DNA of 30,830 bases from Lachnospiraceae bacterium UBA4316 (GCA_002394535.1 DGUG01000209.1:1-30830), one strand, 5' to 3'. Numbered from the stretch's first letter, positions 1 through 9,148 are shown. Numbers and translations: made by a program. The notes: generated from the sequence alone by a model not told the origin.

Positions 1-248
1 TCAAGGTGAAGAGCGATGGGAATATCAGGATTCTCCTGTACAGCTGCCTCTACCAGTTTTACAAGATATGTATGGTTGGCATAAGCACGTGCTCCCTTTG
101 ATACCTGAAGGATAACAGGGCTCTTAAGCTCGCCTGCTGCCTCTGTGATACCCTGGACTATCTCCATGTTGTTTACGTTGAAAGCACCTACTGCGTATCC
201 GCCGTCATATGCCTTCTTGAACATTTCGGTTGTGGTAACTAATGACAT
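1..248 (-). CDS. fba: Fructose-bisphosphate aldolase, class II (N-terminal part, runs off left edge)
   Basis: The first 82 residues are visible, beginning MSLVTTTEMFKKAYDGGYAV, followed by GAFNVNNMEIVQGITEAA and a segment ending IPIALHLD. This is the typical N-terminus of the zinc-dependent class II aldolase that reversibly splits fructose-1,6-bisphosphate into dihydroxyacetone phosphate and glyceraldehyde-3-phosphate in cytoplasmic glycolysis. The strand beginning ALHLD leads towards the zinc/substrate site, and the metal-binding histidines lie beyond the window. The start is supported by AGAAAGGATG upstream of the ATG. The gene follows mfd in the same direction but has its own promoter (314-342) and a palindromic site in its leader (284-298). 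It is therefore probably a separate transcription unit. Family call is secure; the rest of the gene cannot be seen. Confidence 0.93.
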   Translation of the reverse strand, partial: MSLVTTTEMFKKAYDGGYAVGAFNVNNMEIVQGITEAAGELKSPVILQVSKGARAYANHTYLVKLVEAAVQENPDIPIALHL

Positions 249-283
249 AACTATTCATCCTTTCTGTAATATTTAATATATGA

Positions 284-298
284 TCCGATACTATCGGA
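284..298. promoter_or_regulatory. Perfect palindrome in the fba leader, possible operator
   Basis: TCCGATACTATCGGA is a 15-bp palindrome with 7-bp arms around a single central base. It lies about 10-25 bases downstream of the transcription start predicted from the -10 box at 314-319 and about 36 bases before the fba ATG. This is the usual place for a repressor site. I do not recognise it as a known operator (it is not Rex-, CcpA- or CtsR-like). It is too short, with too small a loop, to be a terminator. Confidence 0.45.
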
Positions 299-313
299 AA
301 ATCACCGTCAAAA

Positions 314-342
314 ATTATAGCATTAAACCTTTTCGACTACAA
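314..342 (-). promoter_or_regulatory. Predicted fba promoter inside the 3' end of mfd
   Basis: Read on the minus strand, TTGTAG (337-342) and TATAAT (314-319) are separated by exactly 17 bp, and the -10 is extended (TGCTATAAT). The -35 lies inside the last codons of mfd. The perfect TATAAT with the TGn extension makes this a good sigma-A-type promoter. Confidence 0.65.
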
Positions 343-3300
343 GTATCTTCATTGCTTCGCATAACCTAAGGCTAACTTCAAGCGGATTAATGTGTCCGCT
401 TAATTCACTGCCTGAAAATCTGTATATAAAACAGGGTTTTGCTCCGGCGATAAGCTTGACTTTTCCTTTGTATCCTGCAATAAACGGTGCTATCTCCTTC
501 GGTTCGTATTTAGCATCCGCTTTCACCTTAAACTCTATCGCATCCCGCTTTTGCGATATATCGGTAACAAATACCTTTTGTGCAACTGTACGAAGATAAG
601 CAACTTCGAGAAGATTATCAACACTCTTCGGAATAGGTCCGAACCTGTCGGTAAGCTCATCTCTCATGTCATCCATCTCTTCCTTTGATGCAATGCACGA
701 TATCCTTTTGTAAACGTCTATCTTCTGATTTTCTCCCGTAATGTATGAATCGGGAATATAAGCATCGGTGTCAAGATCTACTGAAACAGGCTCCTCTTCG
801 GGCACCTCCTCCCCGCGCTTTCGCTTTACCGCCTCGTTCAGCAGCTTACAGTACATATCGTATCCGACCGCATTCATATGACCTGACTGGCGCTCTCCGA
901 GAAGGTTACCCGCGCCCCTTATCTCAAGGTCCTGCATCGCGATCTTGAATCCGCTTCCAAGCTCCGTAAAATCCCTTATCGCCTGAAGTCTCTTCTCCGC
1001 AACTTCCCTTAGTACTTTATTGCGGCTGTACATCAGAAACGCATAAGCTGTCCTGCTTGACCGTCCCACTCTTCCGCGGAGCTGGTAGAGCTGTGACAGT
1101 CCCATACGGTCCGCATCGTGTATTATCATCGTATTGACATTCGGTATATCAAGCCCCGTCTCGATTATCGTAGTAGATACAAGAACATCTATGTCCCCGT
1201 TCACAAAATCATACATTATACGTTCAAGTTCCGCCTCTTTCATCTGTCCGTGGGCAAATGATATGCGGGCATCCGGAAGTATGGCTGAAAGGCTCGCCGT
1301 CATATCGGCGATAGACTGTATCCTGTTGTACACATAGAATACCTGTCCGCCTCTTGCAAGCTCACGGTTTATCGCTTCTCTTACAAGCTCCTCGTTGTAC
1401 TCCATAACAAAGGTCTGTATCGGAATCCTGTCCTGGGGTGCTTCTTCGAGTACACTCATATCCCTTATACCGATAAGGCTCATATGAAGTGTTCTCGGAA
1501 TAGGCGTTGCCGTAAGCGTCAGGACATCAACATTCTCCTTGAGCTTCTTGATTTTCTCCTTGTGCGATACCCCGAAGCGCTGTTCCTCATCTATGATCAG
1601 GAGTCCGAGATCCTTGAATGAAACGTCCTTTGACAGTACCCTGTGGGTTCCTATTACGATATCCACCATTCCGTTTGCAAGTTCCTTCACGGTCTGTCTG
1701 ATTTCCGATGCGGATCTGAACCTGCACAAAAGGCTTATCCGGATGGGGTAATCCTTCATACGCTGGACAAAGGTTGTGTAATGCTGTTGGGCAAGTACGG
1801 TGGTGGGAACAAGATATACAACCTGCTTGCCTTCCTGAACCGCTTTGAATGCCGCGCGGATCGCGATCTCGGTTTTGCCGTATCCCACGTCTCCGCAGAT
1901 CAGACGGTCCATTATCTTGTCGGATTCCATGTCATGCTTGGTATCCTCGATTGCACGCTCCTGGTCTTCAGTCTCTTCAAACGGAAACAGCTCCTCAAAC
2001 TCTCTTTGCCATACCGTATCGGGACCGTATACGTATCCTTTTTTTGAGGATCTAGCCGCATACAGATCTACAAGATCCTGCGCGATTACATCAACCGCCT
2101 CCTTAACCTTCGACTTGGTCTTCGTCCATTCCTGACCGCCGAGCTTGTTAAGCTTCGGAGCGTGTGAATCCTTGGATGCGTACTTCTGTATAGTATCGAG
2201 TGCTGTAGCCGGAATGTAGAGATTTCCTCCGTCACGGTAGGATATCTTCATGTAATCCTTCGTTACATTATCTACATTTACCTGTTCTATTCCCTGGTAT
2301 ATTCCAAGCCCGTGACTTGAGTGGACTACATAGTCACCGATCTTCAGCTCGGTAAAGCTTGCAATATGGCTTCCTTCAAATTTGGTCTTGCGCTTCTTCT
2401 TCCGGTGTCTTTCGGTAAATATATCCGCCTCGGAAATAACGGCATACTTGATAAGCGGATATTCGAATCCCTGACGAAGCCTCCCGTATGTGACCATTAC
2501 CTCTTTGGGAGTTACTTCTCTTTCGGTATTTTCCGAGTAGAAAGCATTAATTCCTCCGTCCCGAAGATCCTCCGCAAGTCTCTGTGCCCTTGTTCTTGAC
2601 GCAGACAGGAGAATCACACTGTATGAGTTCTTGGCAAACCTCTTAAGATCCGAAACAAGTGCTTCAAAACTGTTGTTGTAACTGTTCATGGCCTTTGTTA
2701 CAAGATTAACACTTGCCGCGGTCTTCATGATCCCCGATGGCATGGACAGGGTCGACATCGCAACTCCTACAGATCTCTCGAAACGTGCGAATACTTCCTC
2801 TTTCGAGTAGATAAGCTTAGTCTGCGTCGGAAGAGCGTATCCCTTTTCAAGACGCATCTTCATGCTCTCGGCAAACTCCGTCTCCACAGCAAATGCCTTA
2901 TCCGCAAGCCTTCCCGGCTCATCAAGGAAATATATGCATTTTTTTGCCGACAGATAATCATAGAGACTTTTCGTATCATCATAGAAATACTCTATGAAAC
3001 TGTCTGTATTTACCCCACACCTTCCGGTTATCTCAAGTTCTTCCTTAAGGTTCGTTGCGATCCTGTATGCGTTTGCACCTTCCTCCGTCCTGAATTCATC
3101 ACGGAATCTCTGTCGCACCCCGGATGCTTCCTCCATAATCCGCCGGAGACCTTCTTCCATCCGGTCTTTGTCCATAACCATCTCGGAAGCCGGATATATG
3201 GCAACCGTACTTAACTTATCAAGCGAGCGCTGGCTTAACACATCAAATGTCCTGATGGAGTCAACCGTATCTCCCCACAGCTCGATCCTGACAGGATTGT

Positions 3301-3856
3301 CATCCGTAAGAGGGTAAATGTCCACAATCCCTCCTCGGACGCAGAACTGACCCTTTCCTTCGATCTGGTAATTGCGGACATAACCCGCATTAATAAGTTC
3401 CTCCGACAGTTCCGATTCGGATATGGTGCTTCCCTCATCGATGTAGAGCACACTGTCTTCAATCGATGACAATGGTGCCATATGTGCCATGAATGCGTCA
3501 ACAACCGTCACTATAGTGCATCTTTTACGCTCACATAAAGCTTTGATGCACTCCATTCTCTGCTCGGTTACAACGTTTCCTGACAGATCAGCCTGATAAA
3601 AAATCAGATCCTTTGACGGGAACAGATACACATCCTTATCATAAAACTTATAATCCTCATATATTTCCCGTGCTTTTGTTTCACTAAAAGTAACGATGAT
3701 TTTGAAATCAAAATCATCGCTAATTCCGTACACCATATGAAGCTTCTGCGGATCGACACAACCGTCTGCAGCAACAATACCTTTGCCGCGTGCTATAAGG
3801 TTTCTGAGTGTCTCATATTCCGCAAGATTGGAAAAAGGAGAATCAAACGCTTTCAT
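323..3856 (-). CDS. mfd: Transcription-repair coupling factor Mfd
   Basis: The 1177-residue product has the usual length and domain order of Mfd. This is the ATP-driven DNA translocase that pushes stalled RNA polymerase off lesions and recruits UvrA for nucleotide excision repair. Residues about 1-350 form the UvrB-like module. The polymerase-interaction domain begins around 500 ([18 protein letters not shown]). Walker A is GDVGYGKT at 655-662, the Walker B/DEEQ box is at 756-759, motif VI RGRVGR is at 927-932, and [12 protein letters not shown] at 981-992 is the translocation motif. A C-terminal TRCF/D7 region follows. The ATG overlaps the 3' end of pth by 14 bp and has AAGGAAG just upstream, so translation is probably coupled. 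It is the last gene of the dnaD-dnaC-prs-ahcY-pth-mfd run. No terminator is visible after it, since the next promoter starts inside the gene. Confidence 0.97.
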   Translation of the reverse strand: MKAFDSPFSNLAEYETLRNLIARGKGIVAADGCVDPQKLHMVYGISDDFDFKIIVTFSETKAREIYEDYKFYDKDVYLFPSKDLIFYQADLSGNVVTEQRMECIKALCERKRCTIVTVVDAFMAHMAPLSSIEDSVLYIDEGSTISESELSEELINAGYVRNYQIEGKGQFCVRGGIVDIYPLTDDNPVRIELWGDTVDSIRTFDVLSQRSLDKLSTVAIYPASEMVMDKDRMEEGLRRIMEEASGVRQRFRDEFRTEEGANAYRIATNLKEELEITGRCGVNTDSFIEYFYDDTKSLYDYLSAKKCIYFLDEPGRLADKAFAVETEFAESMKMRLEKGYALPTQTKLIYSKEEVFARFERSVGVAMSTLSMPSGIMKTAASVNLVTKAMNSYNNSFEALVSDLKRFAKNSYSVILLSASRTRAQRLAEDLRDGGINAFYSENTEREVTPKEVMVTYGRLRQGFEYPLIKYAVISEADIFTERHRKKKRKTKFEGSHIASFTELKIGDYVVHSSHGLGIYQGIEQVNVDNVTKDYMKISYRDGGNLYIPATALDTIQKYASKDSHAPKLNKLGGQEWTKTKSKVKEAVDVIAQDLVDLYAARSSKKGYVYGPDTVWQREFEELFPFEETEDQERAIEDTKHDMESDKIMDRLICGDVGYGKTEIAIRAAFKAVQEGKQVVYLVPTTVLAQQHYTTFVQRMKDYPIRISLLCRFRSASEIRQTVKELANGMVDIVIGTHRVLSKDVSFKDLGLLIIDEEQRFGVSHKEKIKKLKENVDVLTLTATPIPRTLHMSLIGIRDMSVLEEAPQDRIPIQTFVMEYNEELVREAINRELARGGQVFYVYNRIQSIADMTASLSAILPDARISFAHGQMKEAELERIMYDFVNGDIDVLVSTTIIETGLDIPNVNTMIIHDADRMGLSQLYQLRGRVGRSSRTAYAFLMYSRNKVLREVAEKRLQAIRDFTELGSGFKIAMQDLEIRGAGNLLGERQSGHMNAVGYDMYCKLLNEAVKRKRGEEVPEEEPVSVDLDTDAYIPDSYITGENQKIDVYKRISCIASKEEMDDMRDELTDRFGPIPKSVDNLLEVAYLRTVAQKVFVTDISQKRDAIEFKVKADAKYEPKEIAPFIAGYKGKVKLIAGAKPCFIYRFSGSELSGHINPLEVSLRLCEAMKILVVEKV

Positions 3857-4433
3857 CGTCTTCCTTTTTTGATCTGTTGTAGGTGTTCATCGCTGCATCA
3901 ATCCCGTCGTTCATAATGGATACTACGGCATTTGCAGCATCAATAAACGCACCGGCCATTATATCTGCCTGATCCTTCGTGAAGGTTCCGAGAACATGAT
4001 CCGCCAGATCGTATCCCTTCGGTTTTGCACCCACCCCGACACGGACTCGGATAAACTCATTCGTACCAAGACATGAGATTATGCTCTTCATCCCGTTATG
4101 TCCGCCGGCACTTCCCGATTTTCTGATCCTGATCCTTCCCGGCTCAAGATCAACATCATCGTACACCACAATCAGTTCCGAAGATATATCCGGTTTATAA
4201 TATCCGGTAAGTTCCCTTACGCTCTCTCCCGAAAGATTCATAAAGGTCTGGGGCATGGCAAGCATCACTTTATTTCCTTCAATGACTCCCTTGCCGCATA
4301 CCGCCTTATGCTTTATAAAATCAGTGGCGATATCAAACCGGTCAGCCAGTATTTTTATTACCTCAAATCCGGCATTATGCCGCGTTTTGGCATATTCACT
4401 TCCGGGATTTCCCAAACCGACTATTATATACAT
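3843..4433 (-). CDS. pth: Peptidyl-tRNA hydrolase
   Basis: A 196-residue protein beginning MYIIVGLGNPGSEYAKTRHN. Pth releases tRNA from prematurely dropped peptidyl-tRNAs in the cytoplasm so that the tRNA can be recharged. The catalytic histidine sits in the TRHNAGF motif (H19), the FMNLSG substrate-binding motif follows, and the VVYDDVDLEPG / GSAGGHNGMKSI segments supply the conserved aspartate and the GGHNG signature. Length is normal for the bacterial family. The gene begins three bases after the ahcY stop with only a weak ribosome site, and its end overlaps mfd by 14 bp, so it is embedded in the operon. The pth-mfd adjacency matches other Bacillota. Confidence 0.97.
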   Translation of the reverse strand: MYIIVGLGNPGSEYAKTRHNAGFEVIKILADRFDIATDFIKHKAVCGKGVIEGNKVMLAMPQTFMNLSGESVRELTGYYKPDISSELIVVYDDVDLEPGRIRIRKSGSAGGHNGMKSIISCLGTNEFIRVRVGVGAKPKGYDLADHVLGTFTKDQADIMAGAFIDAANAVVSIMNDGIDAAMNTYNRSKKEDDESV

Positions 4434-4435
4434 TT

Positions 4436-5683
4436 TCAGCCCGCAGAACTGTTAAGGTAAGCTTCCTGCTCGGGAGTCAGGACATCGATCTTCTTGCCGA
4501 GGAAGGCAAGCTTTCTTGTTGCAACATCGTTATCGACTTCATCGGGAACATTGATGATCATCTTATCAAGTGTTCCTTCATGCTCAACAAGGTATTTTGC
4601 CGAAAGTGCCTGGATCGCAAAGGACATATCCATGATCTCTGCAGGATGTCCGTCGCCGCATGCAAGGTTAACAAGTCTTCCTTCTCCGAGAACATTAATA
4701 AGCTGTCCTGTGGGAAGCTTGTACCCCATTATGTTGTTCCTCATCTCTTTTGTCTCGACCGCAATCTCGCGAAGTCTTGCCATATCTATCTCGCAGTCAA
4801 AATGTCCCGCATTGCAGAGGATTGCTCCGTCCTTCATCTCGACGAAATCTTCTTCATCTATTACCTTATCGCATCCCGTAACGGTTACAAAGAAGTCACC
4901 GTACTTTGCAGCTTCCTTCATGGGCATTACATCGAATCCGTCCATAACGGCCTCTATTGCCTTAACAGGGTTGATCTCGGTAACGATAACCCTTGCCCCA
5001 AGGCCCTTGGCTCTCATTGCAACACCTTTGCCGCACCATCCGTAGCCTGCGACAACAACGATCTTACCTGCAACAATAAGGTTTGTAGTACGGTTAATGC
5101 CGTCCCATACTGACTGGCCCGTACCGTATCTGTTATCAAAGAAATGCTTGCACTGTGCATTGTTAACAAGTACCATGGGGAACTTAAGCTCGCCATCGCG
5201 GTCCATTGCCCGAAGTCTTAATATACCTGTCGTTGTCTCTTCGCATCCTCCGATAATACCGGGAATAAGCTCGGGCATCTCGGTATGGATCATATGAACA
5301 AGGTCTCCGCCGTCATCGATTATAATGTTCGGTCCCGGAGATAATACCGCACGTATGTGATTTTCATATTCTTCGGGTGTGGTGCCGTACCATGCGTGAA
5401 CCTCAAGTCCTGCCTTAACAAGGGCTGCGGCAACATCATCCTGAGTTGAAAGAGGATTTGATCCCGTTACATACATCTCGGCACCGCCCGCTGCCAGAAC
5501 CTTACACAGGTATGCAGTCTTCGCTTCAAGATGTACGGAAAGAGCAACCTTCTTGCCTTTAAAAGGCTTTGTCTTAACAAACTCCTCTTCAAGTGTCCTT
5601 AAAAGATCACAGTTTCTCTTTACCCATTCGATCTTCTTCTCACCTGAAGGTGCCAAGTTAATATCTTTGATCTCACTTGCCAT
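4436..5683 (-). CDS. ahcY: Adenosylhomocysteinase-family protein (SAH hydrolase, short type)
   Basis: A 415-residue member of the S-adenosylhomocysteine hydrolase family, which uses tightly bound NAD to cleave SAH to homocysteine and adenosine in the methyl cycle. The NAD loop GYGWCGKG is at 213-220, HLEAKTA (51-57) matches the conserved substrate histidine region, GCEETTTG lies at 146-153, and KHFFDNRYGTGQS (179-191) carries the catalytic Lys/Asp. The protein lacks the roughly 40-residue insertion of the eukaryotic/proteobacterial form and resembles the Thermotoga/archaeal type. Some archaeal members of that type prefer S-inosylhomocysteine, so the exact substrate is uncertain. The start is MASEIKD because AGGAG precedes this ATG by a normal distance. 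Upstream in-frame starts would overlap prs and lack such a site. It lies 37 bp after prs and 2 bp before pth. Confidence 0.93.
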   Translation of the reverse strand: MASEIKDINLAPSGEKKIEWVKRNCDLLRTLEEEFVKTKPFKGKKVALSVHLEAKTAYLCKVLAAGGAEMYVTGSNPLSTQDDVAAALVKAGLEVHAWYGTTPEEYENHIRAVLSPGPNIIIDDGGDLVHMIHTEMPELIPGIIGGCEETTTGILRLRAMDRDGELKFPMVLVNNAQCKHFFDNRYGTGQSVWDGINRTTNLIVAGKIVVVAGYGWCGKGVAMRAKGLGARVIVTEINPVKAIEAVMDGFDVMPMKEAAKYGDFFVTVTGCDKVIDEEDFVEMKDGAILCNAGHFDCEIDMARLREIAVETKEMRNNIMGYKLPTGQLINVLGEGRLVNLACGDGHPAEIMDMSFAIQALSAKYLVEHEGTLDKMIINVPDEVDNDVATRKLAFLGKKIDVLTPEQEAYLNSSAG

Positions 5684-5720
5684 TTTTGCATCTCCTTTTC
5701 TTATTTGAATGCCATCTTTA

Positions 5721-6920
5721 TCAGTCATCTTCATCTTCACGATTTTCTCTGTATGCAGCGATCGCCGCCTGGATTCTCTCATTCGGGTCGAGCAGGTCGC
5801 TTATGGAAATATCGTGATTAAGTGTGTCTATTATATATGCTATGTACTTACTCATATCACAGTTTATGTAATAGGGTCTCTCGAGAAGTTCCGGTGTCTG
5901 GTATATAAGGTTCGTCGTCAGAAGCTTATCTATCATTCCCTGCTCATACGCCTCATCCATACATGCAAGACCGTTTGTAAACAAACCGAATGTGGCCGCT
6001 ATGAATATTCTTCCCGCATTTCTCTTTTTAAGCTGCTTGGCCACCTCTATAACACTCTCGCCGGAAGAGATCATGTCATCCACTACGATAACGTCCTTGC
6101 CCTCAACACTTGATCCCAGGAATTCGTGACTTACGATAGGGTTGCGTCCTTCAACCACTCTTGTGTAATCTCTTCTCTTATAGAACATTCCCATATCAAG
6201 TCCGAGAACGTTTGCCATATAGATTGCACGGCTCATACCGCCCTCGTCCGGGCTTACCACCATCATATGATCGGAATCGAGATTCAGATCCTTGACCTCT
6301 TTGAGAAGTCCTTTTATGAACTGGTATGTCGGCTGTACCGTTTCAAATCCGTTAAGAGGAATCGCATTTTGAACCCTCGCATCATGCGCATCGAAGGTAA
6401 TTATGTTATCAACGCCCATTCTGACAAGTTCCTGAAGCGCCAGTGCGCAGTCAAGAGATTCTCTCGTGCTTCTCTTGTGCTGCCTGCTCTCATACAGAAA
6501 CGGCATAATAACGGTTATCCTTCTTGCCTTTCCGCCGACGGCAGCGATTATTCTCTTAAGATCCTGGTAATGATCGTCAGGTGACATGTGGTTTTGTATA
6601 CCACACAAAGAATATGTGAGACTGTAGTTGTTGACATCAACTATCAGATACAGATCGGTTCCTCTTACCGACTCATTAATGACTCCCTTTGCTTCTCCGG
6701 AGCCGAACCTTGCTATTTTCGCATCAAGGATATATGAATCTCTCTGATATCCTGAAAATGCCAGTGAATCCTTATGTTCGTTCTCCCGCTCCGTTCTCCA
6801 TTTAACGAGATACGCGTCGATCTTCTTGCCGAGCTCTTTACAGCCCTCAAGAGGTATCATACGAAGCGAGCCTACAGGAATTGTTTCGAGATTACGTTTT
6901 TCTTCGTGTTGATTTCTCAT
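5721..6920 (-). CDS. prs: Ribose-phosphate pyrophosphokinase (PRPP synthetase), long variant
   Basis: A 399-residue protein that makes PRPP from ribose-5-phosphate and ATP, feeding purine, pyrimidine, histidine and NAD synthesis. The C-terminal PRPP-binding loop VVDDMISSGES is at 279-289, the ribose-phosphate aspartate region is ITFDAHD (174-180), the flexible-loop basic residues are KRRDYTR (248-254), and VVSPDEGG (221-228) is the conserved core. It is about 80 residues longer than the common 315-residue enzyme. There is an N-terminal extension and an insertion before the RFGSGE strand, which replaces the usual RFSDGE. The PRPP loop has SSGES where canonical enzymes have a DTGGT-like sequence. 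The ATG overlaps the end of the upstream loader gene by 4 bp, with AGAGG five bases before it. Family assignment is good; whether regulation by ADP/phosphate is retained cannot be judged. Confidence 0.9.
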   Translation of the reverse strand: MRNQHEEKRNLETIPVGSLRMIPLEGCKELGKKIDAYLVKWRTERENEHKDSLAFSGYQRDSYILDAKIARFGSGEAKGVINESVRGTDLYLIVDVNNYSLTYSLCGIQNHMSPDDHYQDLKRIIAAVGGKARRITVIMPFLYESRQHKRSTRESLDCALALQELVRMGVDNIITFDAHDARVQNAIPLNGFETVQPTYQFIKGLLKEVKDLNLDSDHMMVVSPDEGGMSRAIYMANVLGLDMGMFYKRRDYTRVVEGRNPIVSHEFLGSSVEGKDVIVVDDMISSGESVIEVAKQLKKRNAGRIFIAATFGLFTNGLACMDEAYEQGMIDKLLTTNLIYQTPELLERPYYINCDMSKYIAYIIDTLNHDISISDLLDPNERIQAAIAAYRENREDEDD

Positions 6921-7876
6921 TTTTTCCTCTTTCTGATCCTGATATCTTCCACATCGGGGCGAAGTATTTTATAATTTCCGAAAATCCGTGAAAAGTTACG
7001 CTCGGTGTATCTGCCGCCGAGGTCCTCAAAAGACAGGTTCGTCGATATGATAGTCGACTTCTTCCTAAGATCTCTTTCATTAAGAATATCAAACAGTCTG
7101 GATGCAACAAAAGAATTGACGCTCTCGGTTCCTAAGTCGTCAATTATCAGCAGGTCACATGTATGAATATCTTTTTGAAGATCCCATGATTCGTCATCAT
7201 CATATCTGAAAATCCCACGGGAAAGTGTATCAAACAACCGCATGGATGTAAAGTATATGACTGAATATCCTTTATCAAGAACGGCCTTTGCCATGCAGTT
7301 TGTAAGAAACGTTTTTCCGACTCCCACATTGCCCTGAAGCAGGATGTTTTCGTACTTCGTGCCAAAATCATCCGCAAACTTTTTACACTGCGCAATGATT
7401 TCCTTCATCTTCTCACACTCGGCATCGGTATAGTATTCGTAACTTAGGGTGTCGAAGTTTTCCCTTTGAAGAACGTCCTCTATATTGGACTGGCGATATG
7501 TATATCGAAGAATTGCCTGCCTCAAGCAGTGGCACTTTGTTGTTCCGTCAATATAACCTGTATCCTTGCAGTCGCTGCACTCATACTTTTCTTCGAGATA
7601 ATCTTCGGCAAACCCGTTCTCTGCAAGAAGTTCCTTCTGCCTGTCCGTAAGCTTTTTCATTTCGGATCTCATTTGGGAAACAGCCCCTGTGTCACCGTCA
7701 AACATACGGGAGGCACTTTCCATTGCCAGATCCGTTATCCTCTCTTCAATTGCTCTATACTCGGGGATTTGCTCCCTGACAAGCTCTCTTGCCTGCTGTG
7801 CTTCCTGTCGTGATCTTTCGCGGCGTCTTTCGTATCCGCGCATTATCTCGTCATACTGCGATTGTGTGAGCGCCAT
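6917..7876 (-). CDS. DnaC/DnaI-type replicative helicase loader (AAA+ ATPase)
   Basis: A 319-residue protein of the DnaC/DnaI/IstB AAA+ group, which loads the replicative helicase onto DNA at the origin or at restarted forks. Residues 1-95 are a charged helical region. A zinc knuckle follows with C100, C103, C115 and C117 (CSDCKDTG...KCHC), as in DnaI. The ATPase core has Walker A GNVGVGKT at 182-189, Walker B LLIIDDLG at 242-249, and a sensor-1 STN at about 278-280. The presence of the zinc motif and the gene just upstream (a DnaD-domain protein) argue for a DnaI-like loader rather than an IstB transposition protein. No transposase is nearby. A GGAG site precedes the ATG. It follows dnaD by 28 bp and overlaps prs by 4 bp. 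Confidence 0.93.
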   Translation of the reverse strand: MALTQSQYDEIMRGYERRRERSRQEAQQARELVREQIPEYRAIEERITDLAMESASRMFDGDTGAVSQMRSEMKKLTDRQKELLAENGFAEDYLEEKYECSDCKDTGYIDGTTKCHCLRQAILRYTYRQSNIEDVLQRENFDTLSYEYYTDAECEKMKEIIAQCKKFADDFGTKYENILLQGNVGVGKTFLTNCMAKAVLDKGYSVIYFTSMRLFDTLSRGIFRYDDDESWDLQKDIHTCDLLIIDDLGTESVNSFVASRLFDILNERDLRKKSTIISTNLSFEDLGGRYTERNFSRIFGNYKILRPDVEDIRIRKRKK

Positions 7877-7904
7877 AAATGCTCCGTTTCTATCCCTAAA
7901 TTAA

Positions 7905-8864
7905 CTACATCAGATCCTTCATGAGAGCTTCGTAATCGTACTGTCTCTCGTTAAAGTTTCTGAATTTACCCGCGGACGCTTTCTTCCTGTCATTCTTGGC
8001 AGATGATGCCGCCGGTAATGATTCCTTCATGTTGTTCCTGTGAAACTCTTCATCAAGAGCGATTATATCCTCGGGTTTTGTAACATTTGCATCATGCCAC
8101 CCTTTAAGGATACCGTTCGCATAGCGGAGACTGGGCTTACCGGTCGCAAGAACCGTTCTTGCACATGCTTCGCCTATTATATCCATTCCGTAGCCGTATC
8201 TTTCGGTCCATCTGCGCACATAGGCAACTTCGGCCTCAACAGGCTGACGGTCCTTCGGAAATCCCAGCGCTTCCATAACCGCCTTCATCTCCTTTGGAAT
8301 ATGCCTTGTAAGCTTCTTGGCGGCAGCCAGTGTTCCGACCCCTGCTTCCTTCCATTCGTTAGCCACGGCTTCTATACTTCGGAAACTTTTCTTGTTGTTG
8401 CTGATACAGTACTCAAGAAGATACTCCACAAGATCTGTTCCAAACCCGAGCTCATCATATATGTACAATATCGATGTCACTTCATCGGGTCTGATAGGAC
8501 GTCCCATGTACTGCTCCGCAATAAACAGCAGCTGCCCCACATCGGGCTTTCCCATAAACCGGGCGATCTCTTCCTTTGAGTATGTAGGCCTCCCAGAAAA
8601 CTCCACAACATTTCCTCCGGCAGTATTCTTGCCCACAACGGTCTTGTTGTTCCAGAACCTGAGCGCACGCTTAACATCCTGTTCGGAATAATTAAAATAG
8701 TCCGCTATGGAACTGACCGTAGGGTTTTGTTCTCCGTTTTTCAAAAGATACAAATATATCTTAAGCTGCGACTCGTTTGCTTCCTTAAGGCACCTCTCGA
8801 CAGCGGCACCGGGAATCACCAGAGCGTCACAGCATAAATCACTGTTTAATGTGATCTGCTCCAT
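7905..8864 (-). CDS. DnaD-domain primosomal protein
   Basis: A 319-residue protein of the DnaD/DnaB(Bacillus) group, which remodels DNA and recruits the helicase loader during initiation and restart. Residues about 20-85 form a winged-helix-like region (QLKIYLYLLKNGEQNPTVSS, then an HTH-like IADYFNYSEQDVKRAL). Two DnaD-like C-terminal modules follow: around 120-190 (YMGRPIRPDEVTSILYIYDE...GVGTLAAAKK) and 210-270 (RWTERYGYGMDIIGEACART...YANGILKGWHD), the latter with the YxxxIL-W signature. The start MEQITLNSDL is chosen because AACAGGTG lies about five bases upstream. An in-frame start 12 codons earlier has no ribosome site. It is the first gene of the operon, with the promoter at 8916-8924 and DnaA boxes further upstream. 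Confidence 0.9.
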   Translation of the reverse strand: MEQITLNSDLCCDALVIPGAAVERCLKEANESQLKIYLYLLKNGEQNPTVSSIADYFNYSEQDVKRALRFWNNKTVVGKNTAGGNVVEFSGRPTYSKEEIARFMGKPDVGQLLFIAEQYMGRPIRPDEVTSILYIYDELGFGTDLVEYLLEYCISNNKKSFRSIEAVANEWKEAGVGTLAAAKKLTRHIPKEMKAVMEALGFPKDRQPVEAEVAYVRRWTERYGYGMDIIGEACARTVLATGKPSLRYANGILKGWHDANVTKPEDIIALDEEFHRNNMKESLPAASSAKNDRKKASAGKFRNFNERQYDYEALMKDLM

Positions 8865-8915
8865 TAAATCACCTGTTTCATAATGTATTTGCAAAAGCAA
8901 TCAAGTATGTGTCAG

Positions 8916-8924
8916 ATTATAGCA
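8916..8924 (-). promoter_or_regulatory. Predicted promoter of the dnaD-dnaC-prs-ahcY-pth-mfd operon (extended -10)
   Basis: The minus strand reads TGCTATAAT, a perfect extended -10, about 45 bases before the dnaD ATG. The -35 region at normal spacing (TTTCAT) is poor, which is common when the TGn extension is present. Confidence 0.65.
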
Positions 8925-8957
8925 CCGCAATATGAAAAATGAAACAGTTGATTTTGC

Positions 8958-8986
8958 CGCAAACCCAGTGTTTTCAAGGGTTTGCG
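8958..8986. promoter_or_regulatory. 9-bp inverted repeat upstream of the dnaD promoter
   Basis: CGCAAACCC (8958-8966) and GGGTTTGCG (8978-8986) are perfect arms around an 11-base spacer. The repeat lies between the promoter and the nearer DnaA-box pair. On the minus strand it is followed by GCAAAATCAACTG, not a T-run, so it is a poor terminator. A protein-binding site is more likely. Confidence 0.45.
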
Positions 8987-8990
8987 CGAT

Positions 8991-9008
8991 TGTGGATAAT
9001 GTGAATAA
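8991..9008 (-). promoter_or_regulatory. Double DnaA box, copy 1 (promoter-proximal)
   Basis: The plus strand reads TGTGGATAA directly followed by TGTGAATAA. In consensus orientation (minus strand) these are TTATTCACA and TTATCCACA, both perfect matches to the DnaA box TTATNCACA, abutting at 9-bp spacing. The pair lies about 70-92 bp upstream of the dnaD -10. Confidence 0.8.
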
Positions 9009-9148
9009 CAAGATGCAAACTATTTATGGAAACTGATGATCCTGCCTCCGTTTTAGTATAAATTCAGACCATTATCCTGTTTTGTCACATTTCCGTTATG
9101 TAAATTAAAAATCCACAGCCCCGGTCAGCAACATAAGCTTATACAGGC

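Noticed and set aside
1643..2047. 134-codon plus-strand open frame inside mfd
   Set aside because: It lies wholly antisense to the conserved mfd helicase core, has no ribosome site and encodes no recognisable protein.
6917..7876. IstB-type transposition helper
   Set aside because: The AAA+ core is shared with IstB, but the N-terminal zinc motif, the upstream DnaD gene and the lack of any IstA or insertion-sequence ends favour a replicative helicase loader.
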